Shown: positions 50,132 to 61,353, counted from the stretch's first letter. The stretch: 64,000 bases of DNA from Sandaracinus amylolyticus (GCF_021631985.1 NZ_CP070225.1:372001-436000); one strand, 5' to 3'. The notes: generated by a model from the letters alone, not told the origin. A program made the numbers and translations.

Positions 50132-51481
50132 GTGGGCGCGCTCGTCGCGCTCATCGTGCTCGTGGCGTCCGGCGCGCACGCGCAGCCACCGCCGCCAGCG
50201 CCCGACGCGTACGCGTCGCACGTTGCCGTCGACGACGTGCTCGCTCCGCTGGTCGATGCCGCGGAGCTCGACGTCGCGCGAGGGCGCGCGCTGCTCGGAT
50301 GGGCGCGCGCGGAGTGGGTGCGCGAGCGTGTGCCAGCGGGCTCCTGGCTCGAGGCTCGCGCCGCGATCGTGATCGATGCGGCGCAGAGGGAGCTCGGGGA
50401 TGGGCCGTCGATCGGCGCGCTGATGCGCGACGTGGTGCTCGCGCCGCTCGTCGAGCGCGCCGAGCTCGACGATCACGAGCTCGCGCTCCGGCGCGTCGAG
50501 CACGTGCTGGCGAACGTCGATCGCGACACCGAGCTCGCGCGGCGCGCGGCGGCGCTGCGGGACGTGCTGCGCCGCCGTCTCGATCGGCCCGCATCCCGCG
50601 CCGAGCCCGCGCCGCCGACACCGCCACCATCGCCGCCCGATCCCTCGCGCCGCAGCGACGGCGAGCTCGTCGACCTCTACGTGAGCGCGGGGATCCTCGG
50701 TGGCTACGCGGGGTTCTGGGTCCCGTACGCGCTCGCGCTGGACGACGACGGCTGGTACGCGCTCAGCGTGATCGGGGGCGCGTCGCTGCTCGCGCTCGGG
50801 ACCATCGCGATCGACGCGGACGACGGGCTCCGGCGCGGGGTTCCGTCGACGCTCGCGGTCTCGATCCGGTACGGGATGTCGCTCGGCTTCCTGCTCTGGG
50901 GCGCGCTCGATCCCGTGCTCGCGCCGATCGACACCGATCGTCGGAGCGGCATCGCGCAGCGTGCGTTCCTGCCGCTCGCAGGTGGGCTCGGCGGTGTGCT
51001 CGTCGGCGCGACGATCGGGCTCGGGCTCTCGCCCTCGGTGCAGCACGTGCGCTTCGTCGAGACCGCCGGGCTCTGGGGCACGGGGCTCGGGCTCCTCGCC
51101 GCCGCCGCTGCGAGCACCGATGGGCCGACCGCGTTCGCATTGGGCGCTGGCGGTCTCGTGCTCGGCGTCGTCACCGCCGGAGTCCTCGCGGGCGCGGGCG
51201 TTCGCGCCGACGCCGCGCGGGGCTGGCTCCTCACGCTCGGGTTCGCGAGCGGGACGGTCGTCGCCGGTCTCGTCGCGTTGATCGCGCAGAGCGAGCCCTC
51301 GCTCTTCGGCATGGTCGGCGTGGGCACTTCGATCGGCGGCCTCGCGCTCGCGTTCCTGCTCACCGAGGTGCTCGGCGGCGGCGACGACCGCGCCTATCGG
51401 ATCGCGGCGCTCGAAGATCTGCGGCTCGGGGCCGCCCCGACCGAGGGCGGTGGCGTCGTCACGCTGAGCGGTCGGCTCTGA
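50132..51481 (+). CDS. multi-pass membrane protein, second tandem paralogue
   Basis: The 449-aa protein shares its whole plan with the preceding gene: a signal peptide (ALVALIVLVASGAHAQ), a helical N-terminal domain, a Pro-rich linker, and about eight membrane helices. Shared blocks are SIRYGMSLGFLLWGALDPVL, VQHVRFVETAGLWGTGLG, ARGWLLTLGFASG and the ending LGAAPTEGGGVVTLSGRL. The gap of 23 bp to its paralogue shows a recent tandem duplication within one operon. Its linker is shorter and the two Cys of the first copy (CSFCEGP) are missing. Confidence 0.75.
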   Translation: MGALVALIVLVASGAHAQPPPPAPDAYASHVAVDDVLAPLVDAAELDVARGRALLGWARAEWVRERVPAGSWLEARAAIVIDAAQRELGDGPSIGALMRDVVLAPLVERAELDDHELALRRVEHVLANVDRDTELARRAAALRDVLRRRLDRPASRAEPAPPTPPPSPPDPSRRSDGELVDLYVSAGILGGYAGFWVPYALALDDDGWYALSVIGGASLLALGTIAIDADDGLRRGVPSTLAVSIRYGMSLGFLLWGALDPVLAPIDTDRRSGIAQRAFLPLAGGLGGVLVGATIGLGLSPSVQHVRFVETAGLWGTGLGLLAAAAASTDGPTAFALGAGGLVLGVVTAGVLAGAGVRADAARGWLLTLGFASGTVVAGLVALIAQSEPSLFGMVGVGTSIGGLALAFLLTEVLGGGDDRAYRIAALEDLRLGAAPTEGGGVVTLSGRL

Positions 51482-51540
51482 TCGAGGGGTCGCGCGGCTC
51501 GTGGAGCGAGGCGAGCGACGCTCCGGACCTCGCACGAGGT

Positions 51541-51621
51541 CGATGCATCGAGCAATTGGGGCCGGCTACCCCCGATGGAGGCAGATGCATCGAGGTGAAT
51601 GGGGCTTCTGGGCCCCAATTG
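51541..51621. terminator. structured intergenic element with inverted and direct repeats
   Basis: caattggggcc (51553-51563) pairs perfectly with ggccccaattg (51611-51621), an 11-bp stem with a 47-nt loop. Two 11-bp direct copies of gatgcatcgag lie at 51542-51552 and 51584-51594, 42 bp apart; the first is preceded by c to give a palindromic core. It sits between convergent genes and may be a terminator or a protein-binding site. Confidence 0.5.
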
Positions 51622-51624
51622 ACC

Positions 51625-52239
51625 TCAGCGCATGCGCGTCGGGTCGATCCACACGATCGTCGCGGTCTCGAGCGACACCTGCGCGGGGCGCTCTCTCGCC
51701 GCGAGGTTCACTGCGACCGATCCCCAGCGTCCGAAGAGCGCGGCGCGGATCGCGTCGACGAGGGGGCGCTGCGCCGCGGGGCCGAGCGCGTGGTGCACGT
51801 CCTCGACGAGCTCGAGCCAGGCGCGGCACAGCGGGTCGAGCGGGAAGAGCGGCGTGCGATCGACGAGCGCGCCCTCGGCGAGCAGCGCGGCGAGGCGCGC
51901 GTGGGCCCGCGCGGGATCGATCCCCTCGCACGCCTCGGCGCCGAGACCGACCAGCGCGAGGCGGGCCGCGCTCGGCGCGCGCGGGTCGTCGAGCAGCCGC
52001 GCGCCGCCGATCGCGATCGCGCCCTCGAGGGTCTCCACGCGCGCGATCGCGCCGGGGAGGCCGCGCGCCGCGAGCGCCCTCGAGAGCGGCGCGGCGAGCG
52101 GGTCCTCGCAGGCCGTGGCGAGCTCGATCGACACCCCGCGCTCGTGCAGCGCGAGCACGATCGTCGCGCCCGCGAGCAGCGCGCCGGGCTCGGTGCCGAT
52201 CAGGGTCCGGAGAGCGATCGGCCTGAGCGCGCGCTCCAT
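51625..52239 (-). CDS. hypothetical protein, 204 aa
   Basis: The protein has a mostly helical, Ala/Leu/Arg-rich sequence with few motifs. It opens MERALRPIALRTLIGTEPGAL and ends with a beta strand VSLETATIVWIDPTRM. There is no signal peptide and no membrane helix. I do not recognise it. Codon use is typical for the region. It converges with the tandem membrane pair and diverges from the M3 peptidase, so it has its own promoter in the 57-bp gap before 52297. Confidence 0.6.
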   Translation of the reverse strand: MERALRPIALRTLIGTEPGALLAGATIVLALHERGVSIELATACEDPLAAPLSRALAARGLPGAIARVETLEGAIAIGGARLLDDPRAPSAARLALVGLGAEACEGIDPARAHARLAALLAEGALVDRTPLFPLDPLCRAWLELVEDVHHALGPAAQRPLVDAIRAALFGRWGSVAVNLAARERPAQVSLETATIVWIDPTRMR

Positions 52240-52296
52240 GCGAGAGGTCCTCCCGTTGCCACGGCTGGGGTCCTATGGATATCACCCCAACCAGCC

Positions 52297-54387
<2,091 letters not shown>

Positions 54388-54474
54388 GCCCTTGCCGGAG
54401 TGCTCGTCCCGCGGGTCCCGGACGGGAGCGCGCGAAGCGCGCGGAGGGTAGGGACCTGCGGGCGAGCCGATTTG
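54388..54474 (+). repeat. dispersed palindromic repeat, copy B
   Basis: The element begins directly after the peptidase stop at 54387. Its core 54396-54472 is identical over 77 bp to copy C. Fold as in copy A: outer arms gctcgtcccgcgggtccc and gggacctgcgggcgagc, inner tip gcgcgc-gaa-gcgcgc, followed by gatttgttg. Confidence 0.88.
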
Positions 54475-54480
54475 TTGAGT

Positions 54481-54565
54481 CGGAGTGCTCGTCCCGCGGG
54501 TCCCGGACGGGAGCGCGCGAAGCGCGCGGAGGGTAGGGACCTGCGGGCGAGCCGATTCTTCGAGC
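54481..54565 (+). repeat. dispersed palindromic repeat, copy C
   Basis: Tandem copy of B with an 85-bp period and an identical 77-bp core (54481-54557), followed by gattcttcgagcc. Identity between B and C, against the divergence of A, implies a recent local duplication or gene conversion. 41 bp remain before the next start codon. Confidence 0.88.
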
Positions 54566-54606
54566 CGAGCGCGACGGCGATCACACTCTGATAGCCTCGC
54601 GAGCCG

Positions 54607-56202
54607 ATGGCAGCGCGAGCTCTGGGTGTGATCGCCGCGTCGTTCGTGGTGCTCGTCGCGTGCGGGGATCCCGACGATCCAGCACCGGATGCCGCGACCG
54701 ACGCAGTCGTCGTGTGCACGAGCGACGAGCAGTGCGGCGACGGAGCCTTCTGCAACGGCGAAGAGCTCTGTCTGCCGCGCTCGCCGAGCGCCGATGCGCG
54801 CGGGTGCGCGCCCGATCGCGCCGCGTGTCAGGACGATCAGGTCTGCGACGAGGAGGCCGATCGCTGCCGCCAGGACTGCGCCGTCGCGACCGACGCCGAC
54901 GGAGACGGCGCCGACGCGATCGACTGCGGCGGCGAGGACTGCGACGACACCCGCGCCGACGTGCGTCCCGACGCGACCGAGGTCTGCGATCCCGACGGGC
55001 TCGACGAGGACTGCGATCCCACGACGTTCGGCGATCGCGACGCCGACGGCGACGATCACCTCGACGCCGCGTGCTGCAACGGCGATCGCTGCGGCGACGA
55101 CTGCGACGACTCCGACGACGCGGTGTTCCCCGGACAGGTCGAGGCGTGCAACGAGCGCGACGACGACTGCGACGAAGACACCGACGAGACCGTGCTCGTG
55201 CGCTACGTCCGCGACGGAGATCGCGACGGCCACGGCGCGGAGGACGCGACCGACACGGTGCTCGCGTGCGCGCCGCCCGCGGGATACGCCGAGGTCGCCG
55301 ACGACTGCGACGACACGATCGGGAGCGTGCACCCCGGCGCATACGATCGCTGTGATGGCACCGTCGACGACGACTGCAGCGGCACCGCCGACGATCCGCC
55401 CGGCGGCTGCGCGTGCGCGAACGGCACGTCGCGCACCTGTCCGCTGCCCGGCGCGTGCGGCGCGAGCACCCAGACCTGCGTCGCGGGCACGTGGCCCGAG
55501 TGCGCGGTGATCGCGACCGAGGAGGTCTGCGGCAACGGGCTCGACGAGGACTGCGACGGAGCCGCGGACGACGGCTGCACGTGCGACGAGCCGGTGCGCT
55601 TCTGCGGCATCGACGTGGGCGCGTGCGAGCGCGGCGTGCAGGTCTGCGCGACCGACGGCGCGTGGAGCGCGTGCTTCGACGCGATCGATCCGACGCCCGA
55701 GACCTGCAACGAGATCGACGACGACTGCGACGGCACCGTCGACGAGGGCGTGTTCTTCCGGTGCTGGGAGGACGGCGACGGCGACGGCTACGCCACGCTC
55801 ACCGCGGCGGTGACCGCGATGTGCCGGACCTCGTGCCCCGCGGGGACCACCTCGCGCGATCCCGCGAGCGTCGCGCAGCGCGACTGCGATCCCGGCGACG
55901 GGCGCGCGTTCCCCGGTCAGACCAACGGCTTCGGAACCCCGCGCGCCTCCGGCGGCTTCGACTTCGACTGCAGCGGCGCGGCGACGATCACGTCGTTCAT
56001 CCTGAGCTCGTGCGCGGACGACGGAAGCGGCGGGTGCGTCGCCGACGAGGGCATCGCTGCCCCGGGCCCGTGCGGATCGCAGACGACCTTCCTCGTGTGC
56101 GCGCCGATGAGCAATGGCTCGAGCGGGACGCACTGCGAGCAGGCCTTCGTGTGCGGCCCGGCCGAGGACTGCGGCGACCAGAACCGCGTGGCGTGCCGAT
56201 GA
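54607..56202 (+). CDS. MopE-like metal-binding lipoprotein, first of two tandem paralogues
   Basis: The 531-aa protein starts MAARALGVIAASFVVLVAC, a lipoprotein signal. It contains many units of the MopE type, with a DCDD core preceded by GEDC/DDC and followed by a Pro and a Cys (GEDCDDTRADVRPDATEVCD, DDCDDSDDAVFPGQVEACNE, EICGN-like DEDCDGAADDGC). These Asp/Cys-rich units are proposed to bind metal; in methanotroph MopE the protein binds copper. DGDGDGYATL-type loops may bind calcium. The C-terminal part is Cys-rich with no fold match. copA, also in this window, makes copper binding an attractive but unproven idea. Confidence 0.85.
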   Translation: MAARALGVIAASFVVLVACGDPDDPAPDAATDAVVVCTSDEQCGDGAFCNGEELCLPRSPSADARGCAPDRAACQDDQVCDEEADRCRQDCAVATDADGDGADAIDCGGEDCDDTRADVRPDATEVCDPDGLDEDCDPTTFGDRDADGDDHLDAACCNGDRCGDDCDDSDDAVFPGQVEACNERDDDCDEDTDETVLVRYVRDGDRDGHGAEDATDTVLACAPPAGYAEVADDCDDTIGSVHPGAYDRCDGTVDDDCSGTADDPPGGCACANGTSRTCPLPGACGASTQTCVAGTWPECAVIATEEVCGNGLDEDCDGAADDGCTCDEPVRFCGIDVGACERGVQVCATDGAWSACFDAIDPTPETCNEIDDDCDGTVDEGVFFRCWEDGDGDGYATLTAAVTAMCRTSCPAGTTSRDPASVAQRDCDPGDGRAFPGQTNGFGTPRASGGFDFDCSGAATITSFILSSCADDGSGGCVADEGIAAPGPCGSQTTFLVCAPMSNGSSGTHCEQAFVCGPAEDCGDQNRVACR

Positions 56203-57767
56203 GATCGACGCTCCTCCTCGCGCTCGTGCTCGTCGCGTGTGGCGATCCATCTCCCGCGATCGACGGCGGCACCGACGCGTTCCGCGCGTGCACGAGCGAC
56301 GACGAGTGCGACGACGGAACCTTCTGCAACGGCGCGGAGCGTTGCGATCCCGATCGCGAGGGCGCGGATGCTCGCGGTTGCGTGACCGGACGCGCGCCCT
56401 GCAGCGCGCTCCAGGTGTGCGACGAGGATCGCGAGTCGTGCGCGACCGACTGCCTCGCCACGCGCGACGCCGACCAGGACGGAGCGCGCGCCGTCGAGTG
56501 CGGCGGCGACGACTGCGACGACGCCTATCCCGAGGCGTTCCCCGGCGCGACCGAGGTCTGCGATCCCGACGATCGCGACGAGGACTGCGACCCGACGACG
56601 TTCGGCGAGCGCGACGCCGACGACGACGGCTTCTTCGACGGCGCGTGCTGCAACGGATCGACGTGCGGCGACGACTGCGACGACGGTCGCGCCGCCGTGC
56701 GACCCGACGCGGTCGAGGTGTGCGACGAGCGCGATCAGGACTGCGACGCGCTCGTCGACGAGACGGTCACGATCACGTTCGTGATCGACGCCGATCGCGA
56801 TGGCCACGGCGACGCGCGCGAGGGCGCGGAGACGCGACGGGCGTGCAGCGCGCCGATCGGGTTCGCGCGCGCAGCCGACGACTGCGACGACGACGAAGGC
56901 TCGATCCATCCCGGCGCCTACGACGCGTGCGAGGGCGAGGGCGTCGACGACGACTGCAGCGGCGCGCCCGACGATCCGCCCGCGGGCTGCGCGTGCGCCG
57001 ACGGCGCGTCGCGCACCTGTCCGCTGCCGGGCTCGTGCGCCGCGAGCAACCAGACCTGCGTCGACGGCGTCTGGGGCGCGTGCGGCGTGCCGCCGCGCGA
57101 CGAGATCTGCGGCAACGATCTCGACGAGGACTGCGACGGCGCGCCCGACGACGGCTGCACGTGCGACGTCGGGTTCCGCGCGTGTGGCAGCGACGAGGGT
57201 GTGTGCACGCGCGGCATCCAGTCGTGCGCGGGCGACTCGTGGGGCGCGTGCGTCGGCGAGGTCGGCCCCGCGCCCGAGACGTGCGACGGCGAGGACGACG
57301 ACTGCGACGGCGACGTCGACGAGGGCACGACCGTGCAGTGCTACGCCGACGGCGATCGCGACGGCTTCGCGCCCCCGAGCGCGTTCGCGATGTCGCGCTG
57401 CGGGCCCACGTGCCCGGCGGGCACCACGAGCCTCGCGCCCTCGAGCGCGACGACGACCGACTGCGACGATCTCGACGCGCGCGCGTTCCCTGGTCAGACC
57501 GGCGCGTTCGGCGATCCGCGCAGCGGCGTCGGCGGGTTCGACTTCGACTGCGACGGCGTGACCGAGGCCGGACGCAACAACGCCGGCTGCCTGACCAACG
57601 CGACCGGCGACGGCTGCGTGTACGGGCGCTCGTACTCCGGCAGCGAGTTCTCGTGCGGGCAGTACGTCGCCTGGCAGGACTGCGCGTTCTACGACGGCGA
57701 GTGTCGGGACGCGGGCGGCTGCACGCCGGGCATCGGGACCAACTGCGAGCGCTACGCCTGCCGTTGA
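56199..57767 (+). CDS. MopE-like metal-binding lipoprotein, second tandem paralogue
   Basis: The 522-aa protein has the same architecture as its neighbour: lipoprotein signal MRSTLLLALVLVAC, a Cys/Asp module CTSDDECDDGTFCNGAERCD, MopE-type units (GDDCDDAYPEAFPGATEVCD, DDCDDGRAAVRPDAVEVCDE), and a Cys-rich C-terminus. It overlaps the first copy by 4 bp (ATGA), so both are made from one mRNA. Middle portions are highly similar, but the last 70 residues diverge completely, which suggests different partners. Confidence 0.85.
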   Translation: MRSTLLLALVLVACGDPSPAIDGGTDAFRACTSDDECDDGTFCNGAERCDPDREGADARGCVTGRAPCSALQVCDEDRESCATDCLATRDADQDGARAVECGGDDCDDAYPEAFPGATEVCDPDDRDEDCDPTTFGERDADDDGFFDGACCNGSTCGDDCDDGRAAVRPDAVEVCDERDQDCDALVDETVTITFVIDADRDGHGDAREGAETRRACSAPIGFARAADDCDDDEGSIHPGAYDACEGEGVDDDCSGAPDDPPAGCACADGASRTCPLPGSCAASNQTCVDGVWGACGVPPRDEICGNDLDEDCDGAPDDGCTCDVGFRACGSDEGVCTRGIQSCAGDSWGACVGEVGPAPETCDGEDDDCDGDVDEGTTVQCYADGDRDGFAPPSAFAMSRCGPTCPAGTTSLAPSSATTTDCDDLDARAFPGQTGAFGDPRSGVGGFDFDCDGVTEAGRNNAGCLTNATGDGCVYGRSYSGSEFSCGQYVAWQDCAFYDGECRDAGGCTPGIGTNCERYACR

Positions 57768-57799
57768 CGCGCGTGCCAATACGGTTCAACGTCGCGCCG

Positions 57800-58603
57800 A
57801 TGCCGTTCGCGATCCGGCGCGGAGTGCGCCTCTACTGGGAGCTCACCGGGAACGAGGCGGGGCCGCCGCTGCTGCTCATCCGAGGGCTCTCGCGCTCGAG
57901 CCGCTACTGGTACGACATCCGCCCGCTGCTCGAGCCGCGCTTCCGCGTGCTGGTGCTCGACAACCGCGGCGTCGGTCGCAGCGACGCGCCGGTCCCCGGC
58001 TTCACCACCGCCGACATGGCCGACGACGTCGCGGCGGTGCTCGCGGCGAGCGGTGTCCATCGCGCGAACGTGTTCGGCCTCTCGCTCGGCGGCATGATCG
58101 CGCAGCAGCTCGTGCTGCGTCATCCCGGCCGCGTCGAGCGCCTCGTGCTCGGCGCGACGACGATGGGCGGGTCCGGTGCGCACCGGACGCCGAGCGATGC
58201 GATCCTCGGCTTCCTGCGCACCGCGAACGTCTCGGTCGCCGATCAGATCCGGCTCACGATGAAGTGGGCGATCGATCCCGACGCGCTCGCGCGCCGACCC
58301 GAGATCCTCGACGAGTGGATCGCGATCGCGGAGAGCGAGCCGCGCAACCGGCTCTCGCTCGCGGGCCAGCTCCTCGCCGCCGGCATGCACGACACCAGCG
58401 AGCACCTGCACCGCGTGCGCGCGCCCACGATGGTCGTCGTCGGTGATCGCGATCGTCTGATCCCGCCGATGAACAGCCACCGCATCGCGCGCACGATCCC
58501 GCGCGCGCGCCTCGAGGTGCTGCACGGCGCGGGGCACGACTTCACGACCGAGCGACCCGCGGAGGTCGCGGCGCTGGTCAGCGAGTTCTTCGCGCCTTCG
58601 TGA
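57800..58603 (+). CDS. alpha/beta hydrolase fold protein
   Basis: A 267-aa cytoplasmic alpha/beta hydrolase. It has LIRGLSRSSRYWYD at the oxyanion side, LDNRGVGRSDAP, the nucleophile elbow FGLSLGGMIAQQL, an Asp in VVGDRDRLIPP and the catalytic His in HGAGHDFTTERP. It is closest to 3-oxoadipate enol-lactonase-like and esterase members; the substrate is unknown. ATG 57800 is chosen because the fold starts at once; GTG 57773 would add nine residues. It converges with the next gene at a TGATCA stop junction. Confidence 0.88.
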   Translation: MPFAIRRGVRLYWELTGNEAGPPLLLIRGLSRSSRYWYDIRPLLEPRFRVLVLDNRGVGRSDAPVPGFTTADMADDVAAVLAASGVHRANVFGLSLGGMIAQQLVLRHPGRVERLVLGATTMGGSGAHRTPSDAILGFLRTANVSVADQIRLTMKWAIDPDALARRPEILDEWIAIAESEPRNRLSLAGQLLAAGMHDTSEHLHRVRAPTMVVVGDRDRLIPPMNSHRIARTIPRARLEVLHGAGHDFTTERPAEVAALVSEFFAPS

Positions 58604-58894
58604 TCACGGCACGCCGGCGTCGCCGTAGCGGCTCCGCCACTCGCCCTCGACGTGCTCGACCACGCGCTCGGTCGCGTCGCGCGCCTCCGAGCCCAGCTCC
58701 TGCGCAGGCTCGGTCGCGGCGATGCGCATCGCGTGCTCGTGCAACGTGCGCTGTCCGAGCGGCACGAAGAACCACACGTACGCGACCACCGCGAGCCCGA
58801 CGAGCGAGAGCGCGGCGCTGATCAGGCGGCGCAGCACACCTTTTCGTACCACTGCCGCGGCTCGGGTGCGAAGTTTCGTGAATCCCCCGCGCAC
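58604..58894 (-). CDS. small single-pass membrane protein
   Basis: The 96-aa protein has a basic N-terminal tail (RGGFTKLRTRAAAVVRKGVLRR), one membrane helix (LISAALSLVGLAVVAYVWFFV), and a helical, charged C-terminal part. Not recognised. The layout suggests an N-in protein with the C-terminal part outside. It diverges from the kinase-TPR gene by 38 bp, and its stop abuts the hydrolase stop. Confidence 0.62.
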   Translation of the reverse strand: MRGGFTKLRTRAAAVVRKGVLRRLISAALSLVGLAVVAYVWFFVPLGQRTLHEHAMRIAATEPAQELGSEARDATERVVEHVEGEWRSRYGDAGVP

Positions 58895-58932
58895 GGGCTC
58901 GACGGCCGAGAGGCGACGACTCAGAGACGATC

Positions 58933-61353
58933 GTGGTGGGGCGCTCTGGTAAAGTGGCCGACGTGGGTGAGCGCGAAGATCGCGACGCGACCCTCGACGC
59001 GTCGTTGGTCGACGAGGAGTCGGGGCCCCGCGAGAAGCACGTCGCGCCCGGCGCCGACCTCGTGCCGGGTCAGCTCTTCGCCGGTCGTTACCTCGTCGAG
59101 TCGCTCCTCGGGCGCGGCGGCATGGGCTCGGTGTGGCGCGTCCGCGACGAGATGGTCGGCGAGACGGTCGCGCTCAAGACGCTCTCGCTGCACGACGGAG
59201 CGGAGCGCGCGATCGAGCGGTTCCGCCGCGAGGTGCGCCTCGCGCGCCGCATCACGAGCCCGCACGTCGCGCGCACCCACGACCTCGGGAGCCAGGGCGG
59301 CGTCCACTTCCTCACGATGGAGCTCATCGAGGGGCCGAGCCTCTCGCGCGTGATCGAGAAGGAGCGCCGCCTCGCGTCCGATCGCGCGGCGCGCATCGCG
59401 GCGCAGATCGCCGACGGGCTCGCGGCCGCGCACGCGGCGGGCGTGGTGCATCGCGACCTCAAGCCCGACAACGTGCTCATCGAGGCGCGGACCTCGCGCG
59501 TCGTGGTGACCGACTTCGGCATCGCGCGTGCGCTCGACGCCGACGCCGCACAGCGCACCGGCGGCATCGTCGGCACGCCGCTCTACATGGCGCCCGAGCA
59601 GATCGCGGGGCGCACCGTCGACGCCCGCGCCGATCTCTACGCGCTCGGCCTCGTGCTCTTCGAGCTGCTCACGGGCGAGGCCGCGTTCGCCGCCGAGACG
59701 CCGATCGCCGCAGCGGTGAAGCGCCTGCAGCATCCGGCGCCCGATCCGCGCTCGCTCGTGGGCGTCCCCGATGCGCTCGCGGAGATCGTGATGCGCAGCC
59801 TCGAGCGCGATCCCGCGCGTCGCCACCCCGATGCGGCGAGCCTCGCGCGCGCGCTCGTCGAGGTCGCGGGCACGGGATCGATCGTCAGCCTCTCGAACGT
59901 CTCGATCGCGTCGGCGACCTCGACGCCGACGTCGAACCGCTCGCCCGTCGCGCCGCTGCTGCGTGGTGATCGCGCGCTCGCGGTGGTGCCCTTCGCGTAC
60001 CGCGGGCCGAGCGATCAGGACTGGCTCGCGCCCGGCATCGGCGACGAGCTGATCGACGTGCTCTCGCGGACGCGCGGCCTGCGCGTGCTCGGTCGCGGCG
60101 CGGTGCAGCACCTCGACGGCTCGCGCGACGCGCGCGAGATCGGGCGCTCGCTCTCGGTCGACTACGTGATCGACGGCACCGTGCAGGTCGCGGGACCGCG
60201 CCTGCGGGTGACGGTCCGCCTGCTCGACGTGGGCACCGGCGTGCAGCAGTGGAGCGAGCGCTTCGACAGCGAGGTCGAGGATCTCTTCGCGGTGCAGGAG
60301 CGCGTCGCGCAGCGCATCGCGGAGTCGCTGCGGCTCTCGCTGCACGGCGTCGGTGCGGCGGGCGCGATCTCCCCCGAGGCGCTCGAGCTCTACCTGCGCG
60401 CGCGGCATCGCCTGCGCACCGCGAACGCGGTGAGCCCGGTGGAGACCGCCGAGGCGCTCGAGCGCGTGATCGAGCTCGCGCCCGACTTCGCGCCCGCCTA
60501 TGCGAGCTACGCGACCGCGTGCGTGCGCGCGTGGTTCCTGCCGTCGCCCGACTCCACGCGCGACTGGGGCGCCGAGGCGGCGCGTGCGATCGAGCGTGCG
60601 GTCGAGCGCGCGCCCGATCTCGCGGAGACGCACTACGCACGCGCCCAGCTCGCATCGCAGCACGGCCGCTATCGCGAGGCGGTCGGCGCGGCGCGCACCG
60701 CGCTCACCATCGCGCCGACGCTCCCCGAGGCGCACCAGTTCCTCGGCATGCTGCAGGTCGAGGCGGGCCGCGCGAAGGAGGGCCTGCAGCGCATCGATCT
60801 CGCGCTGCAGCTCGATCCCAACCTGCTCTTCGCGTCGCTCGAGAAGATGCGGTGGAACGGGCAGTACGGGGACCTCGCGGTGTTCGACGCGATCGCCGAG
60901 AAGTGGGCCGACGACCCGACGAAGGAGCCCTTCCTCGCGCAGCAGCTCGTGCGCGTCGGCGCGTTCCGGCGTGACGAAGCGCGCATCCGCCGCGGCATCG
61001 CGCTGCTCGAGAACCTCGACGTCCCGTCGGCGCCCTTCATGATGCTGTACGCGCGCGTGATGCTCGGCGACCGCGACGTGCTGCAGGGCATCGAGCGCCT
61101 GCGCGCGCTGATCGCGGGCAACGTCAGCGACCGCTTCCGCTCGCTCGTGCACCAGCTGAGCGCGGAGGCGTACGGTCGCCTCGGCGAGACCGAGCGCATG
61201 ATGGAGCACGTGCGCGGCGGCGCGGACAGCGTGCTGGTCGATCTCGAATGGATGGATCGATGCCCGCTGATCGAGCAGGCGCGCACCCAGCCCGACTTCG
61301 CCGAGCTGCGCCGCAAGGTGCGCGCGCGCTGCGAGCAGATCTGGGCCGCGTAG
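58933..61353 (+). CDS. Ser/Thr protein kinase with TolB-like and TPR domains
   Basis: The 806-aa protein has a kinase domain at about residues 55-315, with GRGGMGSVW, Lys 82 in VALKTL, HRDLKPDN with Asp 175, DFGIA with Asp 194 and YMAPEQ. A segment about 345-470 (ALAVVPFAYRGPSDQDWLAPGI, VDYVIDGTVQVAGPRLRVTVRL) is the TolB-like/FlgO-like domain often placed before TPRs. About 480-800 is a TPR array (AEALERVIELAPDFAPAYASYA, AHQFLGMLQVEAGRAKEGLQRI). No membrane helix is visible. This order (kinase, TolB-like, TPR) is common in myxobacteria and suggests signal-driven protein assembly. The GTG start is uncertain; in-frame GTGs lie at 58954 and 58963. Confidence 0.9.
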   Translation: MVGRSGKVADVGEREDRDATLDASLVDEESGPREKHVAPGADLVPGQLFAGRYLVESLLGRGGMGSVWRVRDEMVGETVALKTLSLHDGAERAIERFRREVRLARRITSPHVARTHDLGSQGGVHFLTMELIEGPSLSRVIEKERRLASDRAARIAAQIADGLAAAHAAGVVHRDLKPDNVLIEARTSRVVVTDFGIARALDADAAQRTGGIVGTPLYMAPEQIAGRTVDARADLYALGLVLFELLTGEAAFAAETPIAAAVKRLQHPAPDPRSLVGVPDALAEIVMRSLERDPARRHPDAASLARALVEVAGTGSIVSLSNVSIASATSTPTSNRSPVAPLLRGDRALAVVPFAYRGPSDQDWLAPGIGDELIDVLSRTRGLRVLGRGAVQHLDGSRDAREIGRSLSVDYVIDGTVQVAGPRLRVTVRLLDVGTGVQQWSERFDSEVEDLFAVQERVAQRIAESLRLSLHGVGAAGAISPEALELYLRARHRLRTANAVSPVETAEALERVIELAPDFAPAYASYATACVRAWFLPSPDSTRDWGAEAARAIERAVERAPDLAETHYARAQLASQHGRYREAVGAARTALTIAPTLPEAHQFLGMLQVEAGRAKEGLQRIDLALQLDPNLLFASLEKMRWNGQYGDLAVFDAIAEKWADDPTKEPFLAQQLVRVGAFRRDEARIRRGIALLENLDVPSAPFMMLYARVMLGDRDVLQGIERLRALIAGNVSDRFRSLVHQLSAEAYGRLGETERMMEHVRGGADSVLVDLEWMDRCPLIEQARTQPDFAELRRKVRARCEQIWAA

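Noticed and set aside
54400-54591. Small open frame across repeat copies B and C
   Set aside because: It reads through non-coding palindromic repeats, and similar frames appear in copy A.
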